The translations under genes and the position numbers were made by a program. A stretch of 64,000 nucleotides of DNA from an uncultured Flavobacteriales bacterium. GTDB taxonomy: Bacteria; Bacteroidota; Bacteroidia; Flavobacteriales_D; Parvicellaceae. The notes beneath the pieces are model-generated. The model was not told where the DNA came from. It searched no databases and saw nothing but the letters and a program-made list of their open reading frames with translations. The stretch covers positions 62,001 through 126,000 of the forward strand of contig CALSMU010000002.1 in NCBI GenBank assembly GCA_943787535.1, written 5' to 3'. Below are positions 1-7,673 of this stretch, piece by piece (positions within the stretch are counted from its first letter, which is position 1; each line of letters opens with the position of its first letter).

Positions 1-133
1 TTTTGAAAATAGAGAGCAAATAGAGGTTTCTCGTTTTTACGAAAGATTGCCTAAGCCAGGTGCTATGTCAATGCAAGAGTTCGAGGAAGATAAAATTTAC
101 TGGAGAAAGCCAGATTCTGAGACTAAGTCATAA
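1..133 (+). CDS. rpoZ: RNA polymerase omega subunit, C-terminal part (partial)
   Basis: The window opens inside an ORF whose last 43 residues run to a TAA at 131-133. The tail contains EQIEVSRFYERLPKPGAMS and ends EDKIYWRKPDSETKS, which matches my memory of Bacteroidota omega subunits, small proteins of about 110 residues that help assemble the polymerase core. It lies 6 nt before coaBC, the order usual in Flavobacteriales. The N-terminal part is outside the window, so the call rests on the tail and gene order. Confidence 0.75.
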   Translation, partial: FENREQIEVSRFYERLPKPGAMSMQEFEEDKIYWRKPDSETKS

Positions 134-139
134 AAAAGT

Positions 140-1333
140 ATGCTCAACGGCAAGAAAATAATTCTAGCTGTTTCGGGTAGTATAGCCGCTTATAAGTCGG
201 CGTTAATCATACGGTTATTAATTAAAGCTGGAGCTTCTGTCAAAGTAATTATGACCGAAGCTTCTGAGGATTTTATTACTCCATTAACGCTTGCTACTTT
301 GTCTAAAAATCCAGTTCTAAAGGATTTTACAAAGGATCATGATTCAGGAGAATGGAATAATCATGTAGATTTGGGATTGTGGGCAGATGCAATTATCGTT
401 GCCCCTGCGACAGCAAATACAATGGCAAAAATGGTTTCAGGTAATGCTGATAGCTTATTATTGGCAGTTTACTTATCAGCTAGATGTCCGGTATTTGTAG
501 CTCCTGCTATGGATTTAGATATGTACAAACATGAATCAACACAAGGGAATATAAAAACACTTATTGAAAGAGGTAATTTGATTATTCAGCCGGAATCAGG
601 TGAGCTTGCAAGTGGGCTAATTGGTGAAGGAAGACTGACCGAACCAGATCACATTCTTGAATTCTTAAATAAGTACTTTGCTGATAAAGCATCACTTTAT
701 GGTTTAAGACTTATGGTGTCAGCTGGTCCTACTCAGGAACCAATTGACCCAGTGCGCTTTATTGGGAACCATTCTTCAGGAAAAATGGGGTTTGCATTAG
801 CTCAAGAAGCAGCAAAAAGAGGTGCAGATGTGACGTTAATTGCTGGACCGGTTAGCTTGGAAACTCCGCATGGCGTTAATAGAATAAATGTCAAAACGGC
901 TCAAGATATGTTTGATGTTTGCACAAATAATTTTGATAAGCAGGATATAATTATAATGGCCGCTGCTGTGGCAGATTATGCGCCAATTGAGGTGGCGTCA
1001 GAAAAGCTTAAGAAGAAAGCTGAGGATTGGAATATTGAGTTGAAGAAAACTAAAGATGTTTTAGCATGGATTGGAGAGAATAAAAAAGAAAATCAAAAAT
1101 TAGTTGGTTTTGCTTTGGAAACCGAAAATGAAGAAGCAAATGCATTCGGAAAATTAGAAAGAAAAAAATTAGATATAATTGTACTGAATTCATTGAAAGA
1201 TAAGGGTGCAGGTTTTCAACATGAATCCAATAAAGTAACAATTATTGATCGGAATAATAAAGTGACTAGTTTTGAGTTAAAGAGTAAGCAAGATGCAGCC
1301 ATAGATATTTTGGATGCCATAGAAAATTACTAA
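140..1333 (+). CDS. coaBC: Bifunctional phosphopantothenoylcysteine decarboxylase / phosphopantothenate-cysteine ligase
   Basis: Cytosolic coenzyme A biosynthesis enzyme that joins cysteine to 4'-phosphopantothenate (CoaB) and decarboxylates the product (CoaC). The N-terminal half (about 1-180) is the FMN-binding CoaC domain, opening with KIILAVSGSIAAYKS and carrying PAMDLDMY, the counterpart of the PxMNxxMW motif with Asp in place of Asn. The flap segment GELASGLIGEGR has Ser where the E. coli enzyme has its catalytic Cys; I believe this form is common in Bacteroidota, but that is memory. The C-terminal half starts near residue 190 with the CoaB signature MVSAGPTQEPIDPVRFIGN and includes the lysine-rich LKKTKDVLAWIG. 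At 397 residues it is full length. It lies 6 nt after rpoZ and 11 nt before the DUF4835 gene, so co-transcription is likely. Confidence 0.95.
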   Translation: MLNGKKIILAVSGSIAAYKSALIIRLLIKAGASVKVIMTEASEDFITPLTLATLSKNPVLKDFTKDHDSGEWNNHVDLGLWADAIIVAPATANTMAKMVSGNADSLLLAVYLSARCPVFVAPAMDLDMYKHESTQGNIKTLIERGNLIIQPESGELASGLIGEGRLTEPDHILEFLNKYFADKASLYGLRLMVSAGPTQEPIDPVRFIGNHSSGKMGFALAQEAAKRGADVTLIAGPVSLETPHGVNRINVKTAQDMFDVCTNNFDKQDIIIMAAAVADYAPIEVASEKLKKKAEDWNIELKKTKDVLAWIGENKKENQKLVGFALETENEEANAFGKLERKKLDIIVLNSLKDKGAGFQHESNKVTIIDRNNKVTSFELKSKQDAAIDILDAIENY

Positions 1334-1344
1334 GTTGACGATTA

Positions 1345-2256
1345 ATGTATTTGATTAGAATAAATATAATATTGTTTATGATTTCACTCTCTAGTTTCTT
1401 AAAGGCGCAAGAGATGAATTGTCAGGTACAGGTTATTGCCCCAACATTGCAAAGCTCTCCAGCAAATTCAGAGATAATACAAGAATTGCAAGCAACTGTT
1501 TTTGAATTTATTAATGGTACGAAATGGACAAATGAAGTTTTTCAAGATGAGGAACGTATAGAGTGTAGTATTCTAATAAACATAAATTCAAAAACAGGAA
1601 GTGATCAATTTAAGGCAAGTATTCAAGTCTCATCGTCACGGCCTGTTTATGGATCAAGTTTTAAAAGTCGTCTATTAAATTATAATGATAATAGTCTTAC
1701 TTTCCAGTATCAAAGAGGTGCTTCGTTAGTTTTTACCCCAGATAGACACCAAAACAATTTAGCCGATGTTTTGGCTTTCTATGTATATATGGTTATTGGG
1801 TATGACTATGATTCATTTTCCTTAAAAGGAGGGACGCCTTATTTTGATAAAGCACAACAGATTGTATCGAACTGCCAAAATGCACCTGAGGCAGGTTGGA
1901 AACCACAAGAAGGTACAAAAAACAGATATTGGATAGTTGTTAACCATGTGCAGAATTTGTTTGATCCATTACGAGTTTGTTTTTATGAATACCATAGACA
2001 AGGGTTTGATTTGTTGTATTCTAAAAGAGATGAAGCAATTGAAAAGGTAACAAATGCAATACAATTATTAGAGACTATACACAAAACGAGACCGAATTCC
2101 TTCAATGTACAAATGTTTTTTACAGCCAAAGCAGATGAGATAACGGCTCTTTATAAAGGGGCTCCAGCCGATGTCAAGAATAAGGTTTTTAATACTTTGG
2201 TGAAATTAGATCCAGGAAATATCTCCAGATACAACAAAATGAAACAGGGTAAATAA
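1345..2256 (+). CDS. DUF4835 family exported protein
   Basis: A 303-residue protein with an N-terminal signal peptide (about residues 1-21, ending near FLKAQE). The mature part begins MNCQVQVIAPTLQ and has the soluble, Asn/Gln-rich character of the DUF4835 family, whose members regularly follow coaBC in Flavobacteriia. The mature protein is probably periplasmic or at the cell surface. No catalytic motif is visible and the function is unknown. It follows coaBC by 11 nt, so it is probably in the rpoZ-coaBC transcript. In many relatives recN comes next; here dapA follows after 79 nt with its own possible promoter. Confidence 0.8.
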   Translation: MYLIRINIILFMISLSSFLKAQEMNCQVQVIAPTLQSSPANSEIIQELQATVFEFINGTKWTNEVFQDEERIECSILININSKTGSDQFKASIQVSSSRPVYGSSFKSRLLNYNDNSLTFQYQRGASLVFTPDRHQNNLADVLAFYVYMVIGYDYDSFSLKGGTPYFDKAQQIVSNCQNAPEAGWKPQEGTKNRYWIVVNHVQNLFDPLRVCFYEYHRQGFDLLYSKRDEAIEKVTNAIQLLETIHKTRPNSFNVQMFFTAKADEITALYKGAPADVKNKVFNTLVKLDPGNISRYNKMKQGK

Positions 2257-2303
2257 AATCTGTTAATTTTAATTTAATCAATAATTTTTTATAATCCTTT
2301 ATC

Positions 2304-2311
2304 TACCTTTG
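2304..2311 (+). promoter_or_regulatory. Possible -7 element for dapA
   Basis: TACCTTTG fits the Bacteroidota -7 consensus TAnnTTTG and ends 24 nt before the chosen ATG. No TTG is found at the usual 17-23 nt spacing upstream, so this is a weak candidate. Confidence 0.3.
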
Positions 2312-2335
2312 TACTCAAATTAATAATTGGATAAA

Positions 2336-3226
2336 ATGAATATGTTTAAAGGAGTTGGAGTTGCATTAGTAACACCTTTTCAAAGTAATGGGCAAGTTGA
2401 CTTTACTGGTCTTCAAAGGCTTGTTGAACATCAAATAAACAATGGTACGGATTACCTAGTGGTACAAGGTACTACGGGGGAATCGGCAACTCTATCTTCG
2501 GATGAAAAGAAGGCTGTACTGGATTTCATAATTGAAATTAACGCAAAACGATTACCAATTGTTTTAGGAATAGGTGGGAATAATACCGGAGCAGTAGTAG
2601 AAGCCATTAAGTCAACTGACCTAAAAGATGTTGATGGGATCTTATCTGTTAGTCCTTATTATAATAAACCATCTCAAGAAGGGATTTACCAACATTACAA
2701 AACGATTTCAGGCGCTACTTCCAAGCCAATTATCCTTTATAATGTTCCGGGGAGGACAATGAGTAATGTGTTACCGAAAACTACTATTCGTATTGCTAAG
2801 GATTGTAAAAACATTGTCGCAGTAAAAGAAGCTTCAGGAAATTTAGAACAGGTAATGGAAATTATCAATAATAAGCCAGAAGGCTTTGTCGTATTATCTG
2901 GTGATGATGCATTGACATTGCCGCATATGGCCATTGGTGGTGATGGCGTTATTTCTGTGGTAGCAAATGCCTTTCCAAAAAGATTTTCTACGCTGGTTCA
3001 TGCAGCTATGGAAAACAATATGGACTTGGCTCGTGAAAAGCACTATGAGCTATTTGAAGCAATCCAACAATTATTTGCAGATGGTAATCCAGGAGGTGTA
3101 AAACATGTTCTTAAATTATTGAATATTTGCGATGAGAACCTACGCTTACCATTGGTTCCTGTGAGTAAAGACGTGGCAGATAAGTTATACGCTTTAACTG
3201 CTAAAATAGGGGAGAAGGTAGTTTAG
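2336..3226 (+). CDS. dapA: 4-hydroxy-tetrahydrodipicolinate synthase
   Basis: Condenses pyruvate with aspartate semialdehyde in the diaminopimelate/lysine pathway. Visible family features are the GTTGESATLS loop, the YNVPGRT motif with the proton-relay tyrosine, and VAVKEASGN with the Schiff-base lysine near residue 165. At 296 residues it has the usual TIM-barrel length. The frame is open back to a TTG at 2327, but the ATG at 2336 is preferred because the protein then starts close to the family start (MNMFKGVGVALVTPF); the ATG at 2342 is also possible. The gene converges with the YigZ-family gene; their stop codons overlap by 3 nt or so. Confidence 0.95.
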   Translation: MNMFKGVGVALVTPFQSNGQVDFTGLQRLVEHQINNGTDYLVVQGTTGESATLSSDEKKAVLDFIIEINAKRLPIVLGIGGNNTGAVVEAIKSTDLKDVDGILSVSPYYNKPSQEGIYQHYKTISGATSKPIILYNVPGRTMSNVLPKTTIRIAKDCKNIVAVKEASGNLEQVMEIINNKPEGFVVLSGDDALTLPHMAIGGDGVISVVANAFPKRFSTLVHAAMENNMDLAREKHYELFEAIQQLFADGNPGGVKHVLKLLNICDENLRLPLVPVSKDVADKLYALTAKIGEKVV

Positions 3227-3819
3227 CCAAATCTAAAGTTAATATTTTGAATAAACTTCAATTTTTTTTCAAGTTGGAGCTTATTTCGTGTAGGACAATT
3301 AAGCTTTATTATGCAATCTAAATCAAATTGTTGTTCTGCAATTTCTAAATCAAAAGCTTTGACAATTCCCATTATTGAATTCATACTATCGTATTTAAAA
3401 TCAATAGTTAAAACTTCTGTGATCTCTTTTTTTATAATTTTCGCATTGTTTAGTGCATTTTTAGCGGCTTCTTTATAGGCTGTAATTAATCCACCTACAC
3501 CTAACTTAGTTCCCCCAAAATACCTAATAACTATTATAGAAACATTGGTAACTCCAAATGATAAAAGTTGTCCATAAATAGGTTTTCCAGCAGAGTTATT
3601 GGGTTCTCCATCATCACTGTAACGGAATAGTTTTCCTTCTGGACCAATGCTGAATGCATAGCAATGATGGCCAGCATCGTGATATTTTTTTTTAATTCTG
3701 GAAAGACCTTCTTTGAATTGAATTTCCGAATTTATTGGAATTGCAAATGCAATAAATTTGCTTCCCTTCGCCTTATAAATTCCTTCCGAAGAAGCTTTGA
3801 TTGTTTTGAATGAATTCAT
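3223..3819 (-). CDS. IMPACT/YigZ family protein
   Basis: A 198-residue cytosolic protein of the YigZ/IMPACT family (UPF0029). The N-terminal domain carries GHHCYAFSIG, FRYSDDGEP and the glycine-rich FGGTKLGVGGLITAYKEA segment typical of the family, followed by a ferredoxin-like C-terminal domain. The molecular role is not established; the eukaryotic IMPACT protein regulates translation through GCN2, which bacteria lack. Its start overlaps the stop of the EamA transporter gene by 4 nt, making it the last gene of the ribD-EamA-yigZ operon. Confidence 0.85.
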   Translation of the reverse strand: MNSFKTIKASSEGIYKAKGSKFIAFAIPINSEIQFKEGLSRIKKKYHDAGHHCYAFSIGPEGKLFRYSDDGEPNNSAGKPIYGQLLSFGVTNVSIIVIRYFGGTKLGVGGLITAYKEAAKNALNNAKIIKKEITEVLTIDFKYDSMNSIMGIVKAFDLEIAEQQFDLDCIIKLNCPTRNKLQLEKKLKFIQNINFRFG

Positions 3820-4694
3820 CCAAATATATAATGTCCGAAACTAAAAACAGCAATTGCACCACAAGCAAATAATATCCCAATCCAGTTTCCCCTAGTTAGT
3901 TTTTCTTTATAAAGAATAATTCCAATGATAGATGATAATACAACAACTCCCATGCTAACCATTGGGAATACGACAGAAGCTTCTAGGCCAGGAGCGCTAA
4001 GTGCCTTAAGCATAAATAACAAGGAAAAAAAATTGGGAACACCTAGAATTACTCCCCAAAGTATATTCTTTAATTCAAATTTAGGAGGGGATGCTGCCGA
4101 TTTTCCTAAAAGGATGAGTATTCCACTCATAGATGCAATAAAGAAAAGAACAATAAAGTATAGCATGTCATCTCCTGGATTAAGTATTGTTTTTGAATCA
4201 TTAAAAATGGCATCTGCTATTCCTTGACCAACAAAAACCAAAATAATTAACCAAAGATACTTAATGTTGAAATTGAGTTTACCTCCTTTTGTTGAGGCCA
4301 AATAGATTCCTATTAAAGCGAATACAAAACCGATAATTTTTTCTATAGAAATTTGATCTTCTGGGTAAAGGATTAAGGCAGCTGCAACAGGAATCACTAA
4401 GGACATTTTATTCGCAACAGTTGTAACAGCAATACCTACTTTTTGGGTTCCGAAGGCATAAAAATTAAATACAACGATGAAAAGAAACCCTATTGCCATA
4501 GCATGATAAAGCCATGGAGCAGCAAGGATGTGCTGCAGGTTAATTGACTTCTCTGATAAAATAAAACCAATAGTTCCTGCAGTAATATAATTTACAATAA
4601 GTGCCTGAAGGTTGTCTACTTTAAACCTTGCGAAAAGTTTAAAGATAATAATCAAAAGGTTGAATACCAGTATTGTTAATATTACGTAGATCAT
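3816..4694 (-). CDS. EamA/DMT family transporter
   Basis: A 292-residue inner-membrane protein with about ten hydrophobic helices in two homologous halves, the layout of the drug/metabolite transporter (EamA) family. The motif-like segment LYKEKLTRGNWIGILFACGA near the C-terminus is characteristic of the second EamA repeat. The substrate cannot be read from the sequence. It overlaps ribD upstream and the YigZ gene downstream by 4 nt each, so the three are probably translationally coupled. A link with riboflavin export is possible but is only suggested by position. Confidence 0.8.
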   Translation of the reverse strand: MIYVILTILVFNLLIIIFKLFARFKVDNLQALIVNYITAGTIGFILSEKSINLQHILAAPWLYHAMAIGFLFIVVFNFYAFGTQKVGIAVTTVANKMSLVIPVAAALILYPEDQISIEKIIGFVFALIGIYLASTKGGKLNFNIKYLWLIILVFVGQGIADAIFNDSKTILNPGDDMLYFIVLFFIASMSGILILLGKSAASPPKFELKNILWGVILGVPNFFSLLFMLKALSAPGLEASVVFPMVSMGVVVLSSIIGIILYKEKLTRGNWIGILFACGAIAVFSFGHYIFG

Positions 4695-5722
4695 TTAGTG
4701 TAATAAGTGATTTTGTCTTTGCCAAATGTAAACTTTTCAGCGGGTTTAATATTTAATTGTGGAGCTTTAACTCCTTCCGAAAAGAAAGGCTTTCCTGTTA
4801 AAACTCTAATTTCATCCCATAAATGATTTTCAAGAAACTGATTTAAGGTAAAAGCGCCCCCTTCGATAATTATTGAAATAATGTTATTTTCACCACAAAT
4901 TGACCATAAATCATCAAAAAAAGACTCAAAAGTGACTTTTTTATGCAAAATTGAGTCATTTTCTTCATTTTTTAATTCGTTAATAATAATAGTTTTCGAT
5001 GCAGAATTGAATATTTTAAGGTCTTTCGCCAGCTCCAATTTTTTATCAATAACTATCCTAATAGGGTTTTTCCCATCAACTACTCTTGTCGTTAACTCTG
5101 GATTATCATTTATTGCTGTGTTTTTTCCAATTAGTATAGCATCCTCTTCACTTCTCCATTTATGGGTTAATTGTTTTGTGTTGGGATGAGTAATCCAATT
5201 TATAGTTGGGCAAGTATCTGTTCTATTTTTGTCCATGAATCCATCCTGAGATTGGGCCCATTTTAGAATAATGTACGGTCGTTTCTTTTCATGAAAAGTG
5301 AAGAAACGCTTGTTTAAGGCAAGACAAGCTTTTTCAAGCACACCGAATATTACGTTAACACCAGCTTTTCGCAGTTTTTCAATTCCTTTACCATCAACCT
5401 CCGTGTATGAGTCTCTGCAACCGATTACCGCATTCGGAATTTTCGATTCAATTATCAAGTCGCTACAAGGCGGAGTTTTACCAAAATGGACACACGGTTC
5501 TAATGAAACGTAAATTGTAGCCTTAGAAAGAAGTGACTTATCTTTAACTGCATTTATTGCATTGACTTCGGCATGTGCTTCACCATAAAGTTGATGGTAT
5601 CCTTCACCTATTATCTTATCGTCATGAACTACAACTGCACCAACCATAGGATTAGGCGACACATTACCAGCTCCATTTTGTGCTAGCTCAATACATCGCT
5701 GCATATATGCTTCGTGCTTCAT
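4691..5722 (-). CDS. ribD: Bifunctional riboflavin biosynthesis deaminase/reductase RibD
   Basis: Carries out the second and third steps of riboflavin synthesis: deamination of the diaminopyrimidine intermediate and NADPH-dependent reduction of its ribosyl side chain. The N-terminal deaminase domain (about 1-140) has the zinc-site motif HAEVNAI near residue 50 and EPCVHFGKTPPCSDL near 72-86. The reductase domain (about 145-343) contains VILIGKNTAINDNPELTTR-like sequence and ends IKPAEKFTFGKDKITYYTK. The length of 343 residues is normal. It is the first gene of a 4-nt-overlap operon with the EamA transporter and the YigZ protein. No FMN riboswitch was recognised upstream. Confidence 0.93.
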   Translation of the reverse strand: MKHEAYMQRCIELAQNGAGNVSPNPMVGAVVVHDDKIIGEGYHQLYGEAHAEVNAINAVKDKSLLSKATIYVSLEPCVHFGKTPPCSDLIIESKIPNAVIGCRDSYTEVDGKGIEKLRKAGVNVIFGVLEKACLALNKRFFTFHEKKRPYIILKWAQSQDGFMDKNRTDTCPTINWITHPNTKQLTHKWRSEEDAILIGKNTAINDNPELTTRVVDGKNPIRIVIDKKLELAKDLKIFNSASKTIIINELKNEENDSILHKKVTFESFFDDLWSICGENNIISIIIEGGAFTLNQFLENHLWDEIRVLTGKPFFSEGVKAPQLNIKPAEKFTFGKDKITYYTK

Positions 5723-5752
5723 ACATGCGAAAATACGATTTTGAGGGCAATA

Positions 5753-5780
5753 TAAAAGCCTCTTTTTAGGGAGGCTTTTA
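5753..5780 (-). terminator. Rho-independent terminator after the GldM-C-like gene
   Basis: A perfect 10-bp inverted repeat (arms 5753-5762 and 5771-5780, TAAAAGCCTC against GAGGCTTTTA) with an 8-nt loop lies 5 nt beyond the stop of the minus-strand gene at 5785-6192. A/T-rich arms give a U-tract on the minus strand. Confidence 0.75.
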
Positions 5781-5784
5781 AAGT

Positions 5785-6192
5785 TTATGTTAGTTTCAAA
5801 CTTATGCTAGGTGCAGGTATAGACTTTCCTTCCCTCCATTCTACTAGAATTTTGGAAAAGACAATTTTTTTACCCTTTGCTGTGTGTTTAATTTGCGTTC
5901 GCATTTTGGAAGTTAGTTTGTTTCCTGTTGCAAGTAGTTCTATTACTTTATCTCCAGTTGTGACCACCATTTTAAAACTTACTATTTTTGCATCTTTGGG
6001 GTATTTTGCAAATAGTTCGGTAGTTGTTAAAGCAGTTGTTTTTGAGATTTCTCCATTTCGCTTTCCTGCAAAAGTAACCATAGCTCCACCAGATTTAATA
6101 ACTATGGACTTTGATTCCTTAGGTATTGCTTTGAAATTTGAAAGGGAAAATACTAAGATTGGTAATGAGATTAATAGCGCAATTTTTTTCAT
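5785..6192 (-). CDS. Small exported protein resembling the GldM C-terminal domain
   Basis: A 135-residue protein with a signal peptide (about 1-22). The mature part, especially FKMVVTTGDKVIELLATGN, KLTSKMRTQIKHTAKGKKI and the closing IPAPSISLKLT, follows the pattern I remember from the last domain of GldM, the periplasmic shaft protein of the type IX secretion system: a beta-rich stretch, then a K-x-T-x-x-M-x-x-x-I-K helix segment, then xGxKI. It is far shorter than GldM (about 500 residues) and lacks its transmembrane anchor. It may be a stand-alone relative of that fold; function unknown. A terminator follows directly. Confidence 0.5.
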   Translation of the reverse strand: MKKIALLISLPILVFSLSNFKAIPKESKSIVIKSGGAMVTFAGKRNGEISKTTALTTTELFAKYPKDAKIVSFKMVVTTGDKVIELLATGNKLTSKMRTQIKHTAKGKKIVFSKILVEWREGKSIPAPSISLKLT

Positions 6193-6251
6193 AATAATTT
6201 GTTTTAGTTTATCATGACAATTCCGTTTTATTAAAAGGGTACAAATTAATT

Positions 6252-7070
6252 CTATAAGTTTATTGAGTCATTTGAAGGCAAGCCTTCTATTATTTTGTAT
6301 TTAATATAAGCAGAGTCCCTATAACACGCATTAAAATGCCACCATTCTGTTTGAATGTTAAAAAACCTTCCAGCACGCATAGACCTTCTTAAAAGTTTTC
6401 GATTATCAACTTGTTGTTTCGTAAGTAAACTGTCTTCCAACATTTGTTTTTCTTTTATCGGCCATGCGAGTATCCCAAAATGATCAAAATCAGTTCCCAT
6501 GTCTAAGGCTTCTTCTAAAAGCGCATTTGCCAATGTAATATCTACAGCAGCTCCAAAATTATGCAACGATCCGTTTTTTGGATTTGAAACAAATTTAGTT
6601 TTCTCATTTATAGGCATATCCAGTAGATCCCACATATATTGTTGTACGCTTCTTGGTCGAACACCATCGTAAATCAGTAATGTAAGGGTAGAGTCTTTCT
6701 TTTTAAGGTATTCTTGACAATGCTTTAATCTATCTGCAATGTCAGGTTGTAGGTAGCAATTTGTTAAGCAACCATACATGTTTTTTTGCATAAAGTTGTC
6801 TGTTGTTGAATATTTTAAATCAACTAGGATGGAAGAATCGAGACTCTTTATGTTAACCAACCCTTCGCTAATAAGATATTCCTCTAACAAACAGGAAGAT
6901 TCTTTGATTAAAGTTTTCTGAATTGAAATAATTGAGTCTATCTCAATACCATCCACAGAAATGGTCGAAGATGATACTGCATTGTCATTTTCATCTATGG
7001 ATTCCGTTGCGCATTGTAATAAAATACCTGAAAATAAACAGATTAAGAGAATATAGTTTACTCTAGCCAT
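6252..7070 (-). CDS. VanX-like D-Ala-D-Ala dipeptidase, lipoprotein (peptidase M15D)
   Basis: Predicted zinc dipeptidase acting on D-alanyl-D-alanine in the periplasm. The N-terminus has a lipoprotein signal with lipobox LLQC (Cys near residue 19). The M15 zinc motif appears as GSLHNFGAAVDI (SxHxxGxAxD) and the second as QTEWWHFN (ExxWH). The segment LLIYDGVRPRSVQQYMW matches the substrate-binding region of VanX-type enzymes. It is 272 residues, longer than VanX because of about 70 extra N-terminal residues. No VanH/VanA partner is nearby, so a role in peptidoglycan turnover or dipeptide recovery is likelier than glycopeptide resistance. Confidence 0.85.
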   Translation of the reverse strand: MARVNYILLICLFSGILLQCATESIDENDNAVSSSTISVDGIEIDSIISIQKTLIKESSCLLEEYLISEGLVNIKSLDSSILVDLKYSTTDNFMQKNMYGCLTNCYLQPDIADRLKHCQEYLKKKDSTLTLLIYDGVRPRSVQQYMWDLLDMPINEKTKFVSNPKNGSLHNFGAAVDITLANALLEEALDMGTDFDHFGILAWPIKEKQMLEDSLLTKQQVDNRKLLRRSMRAGRFFNIQTEWWHFNACYRDSAYIKYKIIEGLPSNDSINL

Positions 7071-7127
7071 TCGTGTAAATGTAGAAAAACAAATTGACTC
7101 CTACTTTTTTATTTTCTACTCATAGCG

Positions 7128-7135
7128 TATATTTG
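7128..7135 (+). promoter_or_regulatory. Possible -7 element for the YajQ gene
   Basis: TATATTTG matches TAnnTTTG and lies 25 nt before the ATG. No TTG at proper spacing is visible, so it is only a candidate. Confidence 0.3.
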
Positions 7136-7160
7136 ATAGATAATAATAAAAACCTTGCAC

Positions 7161-7649
7161 ATGGCCTCATTTGATATAGTTAGTAAAGTTGATGGACAAA
7201 GTCTAGACAATGCAATTAATTCTGTAAAAAGGGAAATTACTAACCGTTATGATTTTAAAGGTTCGGATACCACAATTGAACTGGATAAAAAAACGAATCA
7301 AATTCATATAGTTACGGATAATGACATGAGAATGGGGCAAGTTGAAGGCGTAATTATTGGTCAATTGGTGAAAAATAAGATATCACCGGATTATATGGAT
7401 ATGGGAAAAGAGCTATATGCAGCGGGGAAAATGGTTAAAAAGGATATTCTAATTAAACAGGGTATTGATAGAGAGACTGCAAAGAAGATAGTAAAGAGTA
7501 TAAAAACGACAAAGTATAAAGTTCAAGCGTCTATTATGGATGATCAATTAAGAGTAGTTGGTAAAAAATTAGATGATTTGCAAGGCGTTATTGCTCATTG
7601 TAAAAGCGAAGATTTTGGCGTTCCTTTGCAGTATAATAATTTTAAGTAA
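7161..7649 (+). CDS. yajQ: YajQ family nucleotide-binding protein
   Basis: A 162-residue cytosolic protein matching the YajQ family from end to end: it begins MASFDIVSKVDGQSLDNAIN, contains NRYDFKGSD, and ends GVPLQYNNFK, a family hallmark. YajQ has two ferredoxin-like folds; some members bind cyclic di-GMP and act as transcriptional co-regulators, but the role in Bacteroidota is unclear. The frame is open back to a TTG at 7155, but the ATG at 7161 gives the family N-terminus and length. It is flanked by a minus-strand lipoprotein gene and the ABC-F gene, so it is probably monocistronic. Confidence 0.93.
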   Translation: MASFDIVSKVDGQSLDNAINSVKREITNRYDFKGSDTTIELDKKTNQIHIVTDNDMRMGQVEGVIIGQLVKNKISPDYMDMGKELYAAGKMVKKDILIKQGIDRETAKKIVKSIKTTKYKVQASIMDDQLRVVGKKLDDLQGVIAHCKSEDFGVPLQYNNFK

Positions 7650-7673
7650 GAATTGATTTTGGGTAATCGGTAT

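Noticed and set aside
5723..5752. FMN riboswitch before ribD
   Set aside because: The upstream gap to the next gene is too short and shows none of the conserved RFN elements.
6252..7070. Glycopeptide (vancomycin) resistance gene
   Set aside because: The protein is VanX-like, but no VanH, VanA or VanRS partners are present and lipoprotein M15 dipeptidases are common in Gram-negative bacteria.
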